Source of the DNA: Mycobacterium sp. ACS4054
GTDB taxonomy: Bacteria > Actinomycetota > Actinomycetes > Mycobacteriales > Mycobacteriaceae
Reading direction: 5' to 3'
DNA: 64,000 bases
Assembly (NCBI RefSeq): GCF_001667275.1
Contig: NZ_LZHV01000036.1
Span: forward strand, 1 to 64,000
Shown: positions 53,696-62,271 of the stretch, one piece after another
Layout of the letters: every line of letters begins with the position of its first letter
Position numbering within the stretch: position 1 is the stretch's first letter
The notes under the pieces: generated by a model
Database searches by the model: none
Told to the model about the DNA's origin: nothing
The model's input: the letters and a program-made list of their open reading frames with translations, nothing else
Made by a program: the position numbers and the translations under genes

Positions 53696-54604
53696 ATGGT
53701 CATCGAGATCGCCCGCCCGAAGCTCGAAGGAAACATCGCCGTCGGCGAGGACCGCCAGATCGGCTTCGCCGAATTCGGCGATCCGCAGGGCCGCGCGATG
53801 TTCTGGCTGCACGGCACCCCCGGCGCCCGCCGGCAGATCCCGGTCGAGGCGCGTGTCTACGCCGAGAACCACCACATCCGCCTGATCGGCCTCGACCGCC
53901 CGGGAATCGGCTCGTCGACGCCACACCGGTACCACAACATCCGCGCTTTCGGCGACGACCTGCGCACCATCGCGGACACCCTCGGCATCGACAAGATGGC
54001 CGTCATCGGCCTGTCCGGCGGCGGGCCGTACGCGCTCGCGTCCGCAGCGGTGCTGTCCGACCGGGTCGTCGCCCTCGGCGTGCTCGGCGGCGTCGCGCCC
54101 TTCCTCGGCGACGAGGGCATCACCAGCGGGCTGATGAACCTCGGCAAGCGGGTCGCACCCCTGCTGCGGCTCGGCGGCGACCCGCTGCGGATCGGCGCGA
54201 GCCTGGTGGTCCGGATGATCCGTCCGGTCGCCAATCCGGCGCTGTATCTGTATGCCGCGATATCGCCCGAGGGCGACCGGCGCCTGCTGACCCGGCCGGA
54301 GTTCGGCGCGATGTTCCTCGACGACCTGCTCAACGGCAGCCGCAAGCAACTGGCGGCGCCGTTCAACGACATCATCCTGTTCACCCAGGACTGGGGATTT
54401 CGGCTCGACGAGGTCAAGGTGCCGGTGCGCTGGTGGCACGGCGACAGCGACCACATCGTCCCGTTCGCCCACGGCGAGCACGTGGTCTCCCTGCTGCCCG
54501 ACTGCGAGCTGATCGTGCTCCCCGGCGAAAGCCACCTGGGTGGGCTCGGGCGCGGCGAAGAGATCCTGTCCACCCTGACCAAGATCTGGGACGAGCAGGG
54601 CTGA
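53696..54604 (+). CDS. Alpha/beta hydrolase (Rv1191-like)
   Basis: A 302-residue alpha/beta-hydrolase. The oxyanion-hole segment is WLHGTPGARR, the nucleophile Ser107 is in GLSGGGPYA, the acid is the Asp in WHGDSDHIVP and the His is in GESHLGG. Substrate unknown; the family includes esterases, epoxide hydrolases and proline iminopeptidase-like enzymes. ATG 53696 has GAGG upstream. It is followed 28 bp later by fadD36, as in the M. tuberculosis neighbourhood, so it belongs to the backbone rather than the island. Confidence 0.82.
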   Translation: MVIEIARPKLEGNIAVGEDRQIGFAEFGDPQGRAMFWLHGTPGARRQIPVEARVYAENHHIRLIGLDRPGIGSSTPHRYHNIRAFGDDLRTIADTLGIDKMAVIGLSGGGPYALASAAVLSDRVVALGVLGGVAPFLGDEGITSGLMNLGKRVAPLLRLGGDPLRIGASLVVRMIRPVANPALYLYAAISPEGDRRLLTRPEFGAMFLDDLLNGSRKQLAAPFNDIILFTQDWGFRLDEVKVPVRWWHGDSDHIVPFAHGEHVVSLLPDCELIVLPGESHLGGLGRGEEILSTLTKIWDEQG

Positions 54605-54632
54605 CCCTCTCTGGGCCGGGTAGCCTGCTCAC

Positions 54633-56048
54633 GTGCTGCTGGCTTCCCTGAATCCCGCGGCGGTCACCGCCACCGACATCGCCGACGCGGTGCGCATCGA
54701 CGGCGCCGTGTTGAGTCGCAGCGACCTGGTGGGCGCCGCCACGTCGGTGGCCGAGCGGGTGGCCGGCGCGGACCGGGTCGCGATCCTGGCCACCCCCACC
54801 GCCGCGACCGTGCTCGCGGTCACCGGCTGCCTGATCGCCGGCGTCCCGTTCGTCCCGGTGCCCGCGGACGTCGGCGTCGCCGAACGCCGGCACATGCTCA
54901 CCGATTCGGCGGTGCAGGCCTGGCTCGGTCCGGTGCCGGACGAGCCGGAGGGATTGCCGCACATCCCGGTGCGCCTGCACGCCCGGTCGTGGCACCGCTA
55001 CCCCGAACCGTCGCCCGACGCCACCGCGATGATCATCTACACCTCGGGCACCACCGGGCTGCCCAAGGGGGTGGTGCTGAGCCGGCGCGCGATCGCCGCC
55101 GATCTCGATGCCCTGGCGCAGGCCTGGCAGTGGACGCCCGACGACGTGCTGGTGCACGGCCTGCCGCTGTTCCACGTGCACGGGCTGGTGCTGGGCCTGC
55201 TCGGATCGCTGCGGGTGGGAAATCGCTTCGTGCACACCGGAAAACCGACGCCGGCGGGCTACGCTGCGGCTTGTTCGGAGGCCGGGGGCACCCTCTATTT
55301 CGGCGTGCCGACCGTGTGGTCGCGGCTGGTCGCCGACGCGGCCGCCGCCCGCGCGCTGCGCCCCGCCCGGCTGCTGGTTTCGGGGAGCGCGCCGCTACCC
55401 GTGCCGGTGTTCGAGCGGCTGGAGCGGCTCACCGGGCACCAGCCCGTCGAACGGTACGGCGCCTCCGAATCGCTGATCACCCTGTCCACCCGCGTGGACG
55501 GCGAGCGCCGCGCCGGCTGGGTGGGCCTGCCGCTCACCGGCGTGCAAACCCGCCTGCTCGACGACGCCGGCGCCCCAGTGCCGCACGACGGGGAAACCGT
55601 TGGGCGCCTTGAGGTTCGGGGGCCGACGATGTTCGACGGGTACCTGAACCGCCCCGAGGCCACCGCCGAGGCGTTCGACGCCGACGGGTGGTACCGCACC
55701 GGTGACGTCGCGGTCGTCGACGCCGGCGGGATGCACCGCATCGTGGGCCGCGAGTCGGTCGACCTGATCAAGTCCGGCGGCTACCGCATCGGCGCCGGCG
55801 AGATCGAAACGGCGCTGCTCGGGCATCCCGGGGTGCGGGAGGCCGCCGTCGTCGGGATGCCCGACGAAGACCTGGGCCAGCGCATCGTCGCGTTCGTCGT
55901 CGGCTCGGCCGACCCCGACGAGCTGACCAATTACGTCGCGCGGGAGCTGTCGGTGCACAAGCGGCCGCGCGAGGTGCGCCTCGTCGACGCGCTGCCCCGC
56001 AACGCGATGGGCAAGGTGCTCAAGAAGCAGCTGCTGTCCGACGGCTGA
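54633..56048 (+). CDS. fadD36: Acyl-CoA synthetase FadD36-like
   Basis: A 471-residue ANL-superfamily acyl-CoA ligase, shorter than most FadD proteins. The AMP motif is IYTSGTTGLPKGVVLS. RYGASESLIT, YRTGDVAVVD and GRESVDLIKSGGYRIGAGEIE follow, and the C-terminal catalytic Lys is in RNAMGKVLKK. Length and the compact N-terminus match FadD36 (malonyl/methylmalonyl-CoA-synthetase-like). It starts at GTG 54633 and is probably co-transcribed with the hydrolase upstream. Confidence 0.88.
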   Translation: MLLASLNPAAVTATDIADAVRIDGAVLSRSDLVGAATSVAERVAGADRVAILATPTAATVLAVTGCLIAGVPFVPVPADVGVAERRHMLTDSAVQAWLGPVPDEPEGLPHIPVRLHARSWHRYPEPSPDATAMIIYTSGTTGLPKGVVLSRRAIAADLDALAQAWQWTPDDVLVHGLPLFHVHGLVLGLLGSLRVGNRFVHTGKPTPAGYAAACSEAGGTLYFGVPTVWSRLVADAAAARALRPARLLVSGSAPLPVPVFERLERLTGHQPVERYGASESLITLSTRVDGERRAGWVGLPLTGVQTRLLDDAGAPVPHDGETVGRLEVRGPTMFDGYLNRPEATAEAFDADGWYRTGDVAVVDAGGMHRIVGRESVDLIKSGGYRIGAGEIETALLGHPGVREAAVVGMPDEDLGQRIVAFVVGSADPDELTNYVARELSVHKRPREVRLVDALPRNAMGKVLKKQLLSDG

Positions 56049-56117
56049 CCAGACCCGCAGGAAGTTGTCAGCTTCAGCGCCGAGCGTGACCGGGCGGCTT
56101 CACCTACCGTCGTAACC

Positions 56118-57434
56118 GTGAATCGGCCCACCACCCCCATGCGGCGAATAGCGGCCGCGTGCCTCGTCGGGTCGGCCATCGAGTTCTACGACTTCCTGAT
56201 CTACGGGACCGCGGCGGCCCTGGTGTTTCCCACGGTGTTCTTCCCGCGCCTGGGTGTGACGCTGGCCACCGTCGCCGCCATGGCGACGTTCGCGACGGCG
56301 TTCCTGTCCCGCCCGCTGGGCGCGGCCGTCTTCGGATACTTCGGCGACCGCCTCGGACGCAAGAAAACGCTGGTCGCGACGCTGCTGATCATGGGCGTAT
56401 CGACGGTGAGCGTGGGACTGGTCCCCGGCACCGCGACGATCGGGATCGCGGCGCCGTTGATCCTGATCGTCCTGCGGTTGATGCAGGGGTTCGCCGTCGG
56501 CGGCGAATGGGCCGGGTCGGTCCTGCTGAGCGCCGAGTACGCGCCCACCGGCAAACGCGGCTGGTACGGCATGTTCACCCTGCTCGGCGGCGGCACCGCC
56601 GGAATCCTGGCCAGCCTGACCTTTCTCGCCGTCAACCTGACCGTGGGCGAGAACAGCCCCGCGTTCATGGACTGGGGGTGGCGGGTGCCCTTCCTGATCA
56701 GCAGCGGGCTGATCGGCATCGCCCTCTATGTGCGGCTCAACATCGACGAAACCCCGCTGTTCGTCGAGGAGAAGGCCCGCGACCTGGTGCCCAAGGCGCC
56801 GCTGGCCGAGCTGTTGCGGTTCCAGCGGCGCGAGATCGTGCTGGTCGCGGGCGCCTTCCTCGGTGGGATGGGATTCGTCTACCTGGGCAACACCTTCCTG
56901 GTCATGTACGCCCACAACCATCTGGGCTATTCGCGCACATTCATTTGGGGTATCGGCGCCCTGGGCGGGCTCACCAGCATGGTGTGCGTGGCGTTCTCGG
57001 CGTGGCTCTCCGATCGGGTCGGGCGGCGCCGGGTGATGCTGTGCGGCCTAGCGGCGTGCCTGCCCTGGGCGTTCGCGGTCATCCCGCTGCTGGACACCGG
57101 CAAGCCGGTGCTCTACGCGGTCGCCGTCATCGGCATGTTCGGCGCTGCGGCGGTGGCCAACGGGCCCACGGCGGCGTTCGTGCCCGAGCTGTTCGCCACC
57201 CGCTACCGCTACAGCGGCGCCGCGGTGGCGATGAACCTGGCCGGCATCCTCGGCGCGGCCGTGCCGCCGCTGATCGCGGGAACGTTGCTGGCGACCTACG
57301 GCGGGTGGGCGGTCGGGCTCATGATGGCCGGCCTCGTCGCGGCCAGCTTCGTGTCGGTGTATCTGCTGCCCGAGACCAGGGGAACCGCCCTGGGCGCCGC
57401 CCCGGCCGCCGACAGGGTCTCCGCCGAGGTCTAG
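56118..57434 (+). CDS. MHS-family (MFS) metabolite:H+ symporter (Rv1200-like)
   Basis: A 438-residue, 12-helix MFS transporter of the metabolite:H+ symporter subfamily (ProP/KgtP/ShiA relatives). It starts with the family signature SAIEFYDFLIYGTAAALVFP and has the loop 2-3 motif GYFGDRLGRKKTL and RLMQGFAVGGEWAGSVLLSA in helix 5. Likely solutes are small organic acids or compatible solutes. GTG 56118 starts 69 bp after fadD36. It converges on dapD with a 6-bp gap. Confidence 0.9.
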   Translation: MNRPTTPMRRIAAACLVGSAIEFYDFLIYGTAAALVFPTVFFPRLGVTLATVAAMATFATAFLSRPLGAAVFGYFGDRLGRKKTLVATLLIMGVSTVSVGLVPGTATIGIAAPLILIVLRLMQGFAVGGEWAGSVLLSAEYAPTGKRGWYGMFTLLGGGTAGILASLTFLAVNLTVGENSPAFMDWGWRVPFLISSGLIGIALYVRLNIDETPLFVEEKARDLVPKAPLAELLRFQRREIVLVAGAFLGGMGFVYLGNTFLVMYAHNHLGYSRTFIWGIGALGGLTSMVCVAFSAWLSDRVGRRRVMLCGLAACLPWAFAVIPLLDTGKPVLYAVAVIGMFGAAAVANGPTAAFVPELFATRYRYSGAAVAMNLAGILGAAVPPLIAGTLLATYGGWAVGLMMAGLVAASFVSVYLLPETRGTALGAAPAADRVSAEV

Positions 57435-57440
57435 CCGGCC

Positions 57441-58385
57441 TCAGTTGGCGTGCAGGTCCTCGTTGAGGGCGATGCCCTGACCCCCGCGCGCCACAACTTC
57501 GACGGCCCCGCTGACCGAATTGCGGCGGAACAGCAGGTTGTTGCCGCCGGACAGCTCCAGGGCCTTGAGCACCTGGCCGTCGGGCGTGGCGACCTTGGTG
57601 CCCGCGGTCACGTACAGGCCGGCCTCGACGACGCAGTCGTCACCCAGCGAGATGCCCAGCCCCGCGTTGGCGCCGAGCAGGCACCGCTTGCCGATCGAGA
57701 TGACCTCCGTGCCGCCGCCGGACAGCGTGCCCATGATGGACGCGCCGCCGCCGACGTCCGATCCGTCGCCCACCACGACGCCGGCGGAGATGCGGCCCTC
57801 CACCATCGAGGCGCCCAGCGTGCCGGCGTTGTAGTTGACGAAGCCCTCGTGCATCACGGTGGTGCCCGGCGCCAGGTGGGCGCCCAGCCGCACCCGGTCG
57901 GCGTCGGCGATGCGCACCCCGGTGGGCACGACGTAGTCGACCATCCGCGGGAACTTGTCGATGCCGTAGACGGTCACCGGGCCGTGCCGGCGCAGCCGGG
58001 CCCGCACCGCCTCGAATCCTTCGATCGCGCACGGGCCGCGGTTGGTCCACACCACGTTGGTCAATACCCCGAACAGGCCGCCGGCGTTCAGCCCGTGCGG
58101 CGCCACCAACCGGTGCGACAGCAGATGCAGCCGCAGGTAGGCGTCGTAGGCGTCGGCGGCCACGTCGTCGAGCGAGCCGATCACCGTGCGCACGGCGATG
58201 GTTTCGGTGTGGCGGTCGTCGTCCCGGCCGACGAGCCCGACCAGCTCCGGCGGAACGTCGGACAGCGCGAGCCGCGAGGTGCCGCCGGTGCCCGACTCGG
58301 TCAGTTCCGGTGCGGGGAACCACGTGTCGAGGATCGATCCGTCGGCGGCCAGCGTCGCCAGCCCGATGCCTACAGCTCCAGTCAC
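57441..58385 (-). CDS. dapD: Tetrahydrodipicolinate N-succinyltransferase DapD
   Basis: A 314-residue actinobacterial-type DapD that succinylates tetrahydrodipicolinate with succinyl-CoA in the lysine/DAP pathway. The C-terminal half is a left-handed parallel beta-helix of hexapeptide repeats ([40 protein letters not shown]), and [11 protein letters not shown] is an active-site block. GTG 58385 ([12 protein letters not shown]) matches the family start. It is divergent from dapE with 45 bp between starts, an arrangement that lets both steps share a promoter region. Confidence 0.95.
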   Translation of the reverse strand: MTGAVGIGLATLAADGSILDTWFPAPELTESGTGGTSRLALSDVPPELVGLVGRDDDRHTETIAVRTVIGSLDDVAADAYDAYLRLHLLSHRLVAPHGLNAGGLFGVLTNVVWTNRGPCAIEGFEAVRARLRRHGPVTVYGIDKFPRMVDYVVPTGVRIADADRVRLGAHLAPGTTVMHEGFVNYNAGTLGASMVEGRISAGVVVGDGSDVGGGASIMGTLSGGGTEVISIGKRCLLGANAGLGISLGDDCVVEAGLYVTAGTKVATPDGQVLKALELSGGNNLLFRRNSVSGAVEVVARGGQGIALNEDLHAN

Positions 58386-58430
58386 GGCGGTCAGGTTACT
58401 TGCCGCGCGGCAGCGGATAACCTTGGACCC

Positions 58431-59495
58431 GTGCTGGACTTGCGCGGGGACCCGATCGAGCTGACCGCGGCGTTGGTCGACATTCCCAGCGAATCGCGGG
58501 ACGAGGCGCGCCTGGCCGACGAGGTCGAGGCCGCGCTGCGGGCCCAGACGTCGGGGTTCGAGATCGTCCGCAACGGCAACGCCGTGCTGGCGCGCACCCG
58601 CAACCAGCGGCCGTCGCGGGTGCTGCTGGCCGGGCATTTGGACACCGTCCCGGTCGCCGGCAACCTGCCCAGCCGCCGCGAGAACGGGGACCTGTACGGA
58701 TGCGGCGCCGCGGACATGAAATCGGGTGACGCGGTCTTCCTCCATCTGGCCGCCACCGTGGCCGATCCGGTCCACGACCTGACGCTGGTGTTCTACGACT
58801 GCGAGGAAATCGACGCGGCCGCAAACGGTTTGGGCCGCATCGAGCGCGAGCTGCCGGACTGGTTGACCGCCGACGTGGCCGTGCTCGGCGAACCCACCGG
58901 CGGCTACATCGAGGCGGGCTGCCAGGGCACGCTGCGGGTGGTGATCTCGGCCGCCGGAACGCGCGCGCATTCGGCGCGACCGTGGTTGGGCGACAACGCC
59001 ATTCACAAGCTGGGCGCCGTGCTGGACCGGCTGGCCGCCTACTGTGCCCGCACCGTGGACATCGACGGCTGCGAGTATCGCGAGGGTCTGTCCGCGGTGC
59101 GCATCGACGGCGGCGTGGCGGGCAACGTGATTCCCGACGCGGCCGCGGTCACGGTCAACTTCCGGTTCGCCCCCGACCGGTCGGTGGCCGCGGCGCTCGA
59201 GCACGTGCACGAAGTGTTCGACGGGCTCGACGTTCGCATCGAGCAGACCGACGCCGCCGCGGGCGCGATGCCCGGGCTGTCCCAGCCTGCGGCCAAGGCG
59301 TTGGTCGAGGCCGCCGGGGGACAGGTGCGGGCGAAATACGGCTGGACAGACGTCGCACGCTTTGCGGCGCTGGGCATCCCGGCGGTCAACTTCGGACCGG
59401 GTGACCCGAACCTGGCGCACAAGCGCGACGAGAGTGTTCCGGTCGCCAACATCACCGCCGCGGTGGCCATGCTGCGCGCCTACCTCGGCGGCTAG
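58431..59495 (+). CDS. dapE: Succinyl-diaminopimelate desuccinylase DapE
   Basis: A 354-residue M20 zinc peptidase-family enzyme that hydrolyses N-succinyl-LL-DAP to LL-DAP and succinate. Metal ligands are in [10 protein letters not shown] (His), [13 protein letters not shown] (bridging Asp) and FYDCEEIDA (Glu-Glu, base and ligand); a dimerisation domain ([17 protein letters not shown]) is inserted before the last His block. Start GTG 58431. Length equals the M. tuberculosis protein as recalled. Its stop abuts the stop of the convergent ATPase gene. Confidence 0.95.
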   Translation: MLDLRGDPIELTAALVDIPSESRDEARLADEVEAALRAQTSGFEIVRNGNAVLARTRNQRPSRVLLAGHLDTVPVAGNLPSRRENGDLYGCGAADMKSGDAVFLHLAATVADPVHDLTLVFYDCEEIDAAANGLGRIERELPDWLTADVAVLGEPTGGYIEAGCQGTLRVVISAAGTRAHSARPWLGDNAIHKLGAVLDRLAAYCARTVDIDGCEYREGLSAVRIDGGVAGNVIPDAAAVTVNFRFAPDRSVAAALEHVHEVFDGLDVRIEQTDAAAGAMPGLSQPAAKALVEAAGGQVRAKYGWTDVARFAALGIPAVNFGPGDPNLAHKRDESVPVANITAAVAMLRAYLGG

Positions 59496-61610
59496 TCAGC
59501 CCCGGCAGCGCTGGGCCTGCGCGGCCGCGTCGGCGGCGGCAGCGCGCATCCCCACCGCGGCCAGGTCCTCCGACACCGCGAGCAGCGCCGCCCCGTCGCC
59601 GGCGGCCAGCGCCTGCCCGTGCGCCAGCGCGAGTTTGCCCGCGACGCAATCGATCTCGTCGCAGAGCCGGCCCAGCGGGTCGGCCGCGCGGATGTCGCCG
59701 AGCCGCACGGCGTCGTGCCAGGCGCGCAACGCCACGGCCCGCTGCCCGCCGCGTTCGGCCATCCGGGCGGCGTCGCGGGCGGCGGCCACGGCGCCATGCG
59801 AGTCGCGCATCGAGGCCAGCCGCCACGCCCGCGCGACGCCGAGCTCCGGCGCGAACAGCGCCGATTTCGTCCCGTGCCGCGATTCCGCTTTCGCCAACGC
59901 CTTTCCGACGGCCGCCACGTCGCCGCGCTGGGCCAGGGCGGTGGCCAGCAGCGTCAACGACAGCGGACCCCACGAATAGCCGGTGCGTTGCAGCGTGCCG
60001 GCCGCCGGGCCGAGTAACGCTGCGGCCCGGTCGAATTCGCCGTCAGCGAGCAGCACGTAAGCCAGCAACACCTCGCCGATCGCCCGGCCCGGCTGTTGCA
60101 ATTCGGCGAAATCGGTGAACTGCTGGGCGAGTTCGCGGGCCGCGTCCAGCCGGCCCGCCATCAACAACGCGGTGGTCTGCCCCAGCCCGATCGTGAAGCG
60201 CAGCAACCCCGGATGCTCGGCGGCCAGGGCGCGCTGGGCCAGCGGCTCGACGTCGTCGAAACGGCCTTGCCGCGCCGCGCACAGTGCCGCCGCGCTGGCC
60301 GCCCAGGCCACGGCCTGGTCGTCGGCCTCCGGGGCGTCCAGCACCTCGCCGGCGACCTTGACGGCGTGCGCGACGTTGCCGGCGTTCATCGCGAACGTGG
60401 CGCTCAGCGCGTCGAGGGTGGTGCGCGGGCCCGCGTCGGTGATGCGGCCGCGGATGGTCCGCAGGAACGCGGTCGCCCGCTCGGGCTCGCTGAGCATCCA
60501 GAACTGGTTGGCCGCGCGCAGCAGCGCCCAGTCCATCAGGGCGGCTTCGGTCAACGCGCCGGGATCCAGGCCGGCCAGCACCGCGTCCGCTTCGCGGCCG
60601 CGGCCCTGCCACCCCAGGGCGTGCGCCAGCGCCAGCCGCGCCGCCAACCCGCCCGACCGCTCCAGCGCCGCGCGCGCCAGCCGTTCCCCCAGCGCCAGGT
60701 CGCCCAGGCGCAGCGCCTGCTGCGCGGCGGCCACCACCTCGGCCGTCGGCTGCGGGGCGTCGCTGTCCAGCGCCAGGCCGGCCAGCCGGAGCCGGTCGCT
60801 GAGGTGGTCCGAGCGATGCTGCGACAGCAGCCGCGCCAACTCGGTGCGCCGCCGCCGCGCGCCGTCGCCGCCAAGGGCCGCGCGCGCCCGCTCGGCGAAC
60901 TGCGGGTGGGCCGTGTACACCACCGGGTCATCCGAGGCCCCGCCGCGCTCCCGCGTCTCCACCGCCCCGCAATCGGCCGCCTGCGCAATGGCTTCCGCCG
61001 AGGTGAGTGCGGTCAGGTCGGCGAGTGCCAGCGGCTCCGCGACGGCCAGGTACTCGAGCACGGACCGGGCCGCTTCGGGTATCTCGGCGAGGAACGCGTC
61101 GACCGAGGCCGGCGTGCCGGCACCTTCGGGCGGCTCGATGTCGATGCGGGGGAGCAGGCCGTCGGTCCACAGCGCCGCGACGGCCTCGGGGGACGAATCG
61201 GCGCGGCCGGTGACGATCATTTTGGCCGCGCCGGCCCGCGCCAGCTGGTACACCAGCGTGGCCGACAGGATGTCCAGGTCGTGGGCGTCGTCGACGACGA
61301 GCAACAGGTCGGGGCCGTCCAGCGACGTCCGCGCGGCCCGCAACAGCGCGGCCGGCTTGCCCAGCTCGGCGATCTGCACCAGGTGGCTGAAGGCGCCGAA
61401 CGGAACCGCGCGCTCGGTGGGGGTGCCGGTGACCCAGCGGACGCGCGTGCCGGGGTGGCGGTCGCCGAAATCCTCGGCGGCCATGCGGGCCAGCGTCGAC
61501 TTGCCGCAGCCGTCCGGTCCGAGCACGACGCTCCCGCGGCCGGTCGCCAGCGCCGCCTCCAGCCGCTGAAGGGCCGACGCGTGCTCGGGGACGTTCCATC
61601 GAATCGGCAT
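59496..61610 (-). CDS. STAND-type AAA ATPase with TPR-like repeats, no HTH (Rv1204c-like)
   Basis: A 704-residue protein resembling the MalT/LuxR large regulators but ending without the LuxR helix-turn-helix. The N-terminal ATPase has Walker A G31-PDGCGK-ST39 and Walker B LLLVVDDAHD; a winged-helix-like region follows (about 180-280). Residues 280-700 are Ala/Leu-rich helical repeats (ALRLGDLALGERLARAALER type) suited to protein or ligand binding. Without a DNA-binding domain it may be a signalling switch rather than a transcription factor. It is divergent from the LOG gene by 60 bp. Confidence 0.78.
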   Translation of the reverse strand: MPIRWNVPEHASALQRLEAALATGRGSVVLGPDGCGKSTLARMAAEDFGDRHPGTRVRWVTGTPTERAVPFGAFSHLVQIAELGKPAALLRAARTSLDGPDLLLVVDDAHDLDILSATLVYQLARAGAAKMIVTGRADSSPEAVAALWTDGLLPRIDIEPPEGAGTPASVDAFLAEIPEAARSVLEYLAVAEPLALADLTALTSAEAIAQAADCGAVETRERGGASDDPVVYTAHPQFAERARAALGGDGARRRRTELARLLSQHRSDHLSDRLRLAGLALDSDAPQPTAEVVAAAQQALRLGDLALGERLARAALERSGGLAARLALAHALGWQGRGREADAVLAGLDPGALTEAALMDWALLRAANQFWMLSEPERATAFLRTIRGRITDAGPRTTLDALSATFAMNAGNVAHAVKVAGEVLDAPEADDQAVAWAASAAALCAARQGRFDDVEPLAQRALAAEHPGLLRFTIGLGQTTALLMAGRLDAARELAQQFTDFAELQQPGRAIGEVLLAYVLLADGEFDRAAALLGPAAGTLQRTGYSWGPLSLTLLATALAQRGDVAAVGKALAKAESRHGTKSALFAPELGVARAWRLASMRDSHGAVAAARDAARMAERGGQRAVALRAWHDAVRLGDIRAADPLGRLCDEIDCVAGKLALAHGQALAAGDGAALLAVSEDLAAVGMRAAAADAAAQAQRCRG

Positions 61611-61670
61611 CGCCGGATTTTATGGCGCGCGGTGTGCCGCCCGCAGCAAGCTTGGTCTACCTTTCGTTGT

Positions 61671-62213
61671 ATGCGCGACTGGGCGGTGTGCGTGTACTGC
61701 GCGTCCGGACCGGAACATCCCGAATTGCTCGCCGTCGCTGCCGAACTCGGCGAGGCGATCGCCGAGCGCGGCTGGACCCTGGTGTGGGGCGGCGGCCGCG
61801 TGGCGGCGATGGGCGCGGTCGCCACCGCGGCGCGCGCCCGCGGCGGCCGGACCGTCGGCGTCATCCCCCAGATCCTGATGCGCCGCGAGATCGCCGACAC
61901 CGAGGCCGACGAGCTGATCGTCACCGAGACCATGCACGAGCGCAAACAGGTCATGGAGGACCGCTCCGACGCGTTCGTCGTGCTGCCCGGCGGCGTGGGC
62001 ACCCTCGACGAATTGCTGGACTCGTGGACCACCGGCTACCTCGGCCTGCACCGCAAACCCATCGTCCTGCTCGATCCGTTCGGGCATTACGAGGGCCTGT
62101 CGACCTGGCTGTGCGGGCTGCTCGACAGCGGCTACGTCGGGCAGCCGGCGATGGACCGGTTGTTGCTGGTCGACAAGGTGAGCGCCGCCCTGGAGGCCTG
62201 CGCGCCCGAATGA
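61671..62213 (+). CDS. LOG-family cytokinin riboside 5'-monophosphate phosphoribohydrolase (Rv1205-like)
   Basis: A 180-residue Rossmann-fold LOG (Lonely Guy) protein. The signature PGGVGTLDEL and the Arg in MHERKQVMEDRSDAF mark the active site that hydrolyses N6-modified AMP to a free cytokinin base and ribose 5-phosphate. The N-terminal VCVYCASGP and WGGGRVAAMGAVA segments bind the phosphate. In M. tuberculosis the homologue Rv1205 makes cytokinins and is a proteasome substrate. ATG 61671 was chosen by homology. It is followed by fadD6 as in M. tuberculosis. Confidence 0.9.
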   Translation: MRDWAVCVYCASGPEHPELLAVAAELGEAIAERGWTLVWGGGRVAAMGAVATAARARGGRTVGVIPQILMRREIADTEADELIVTETMHERKQVMEDRSDAFVVLPGGVGTLDELLDSWTTGYLGLHRKPIVLLDPFGHYEGLSTWLCGLLDSGYVGQPAMDRLLLVDKVSAALEACAPE

Positions 62214-62271
62214 GTGCGCGGCCCCTACTAGGCTGACCGCCGGATTTGTTTACGCAGAATCGAGGGATGAC

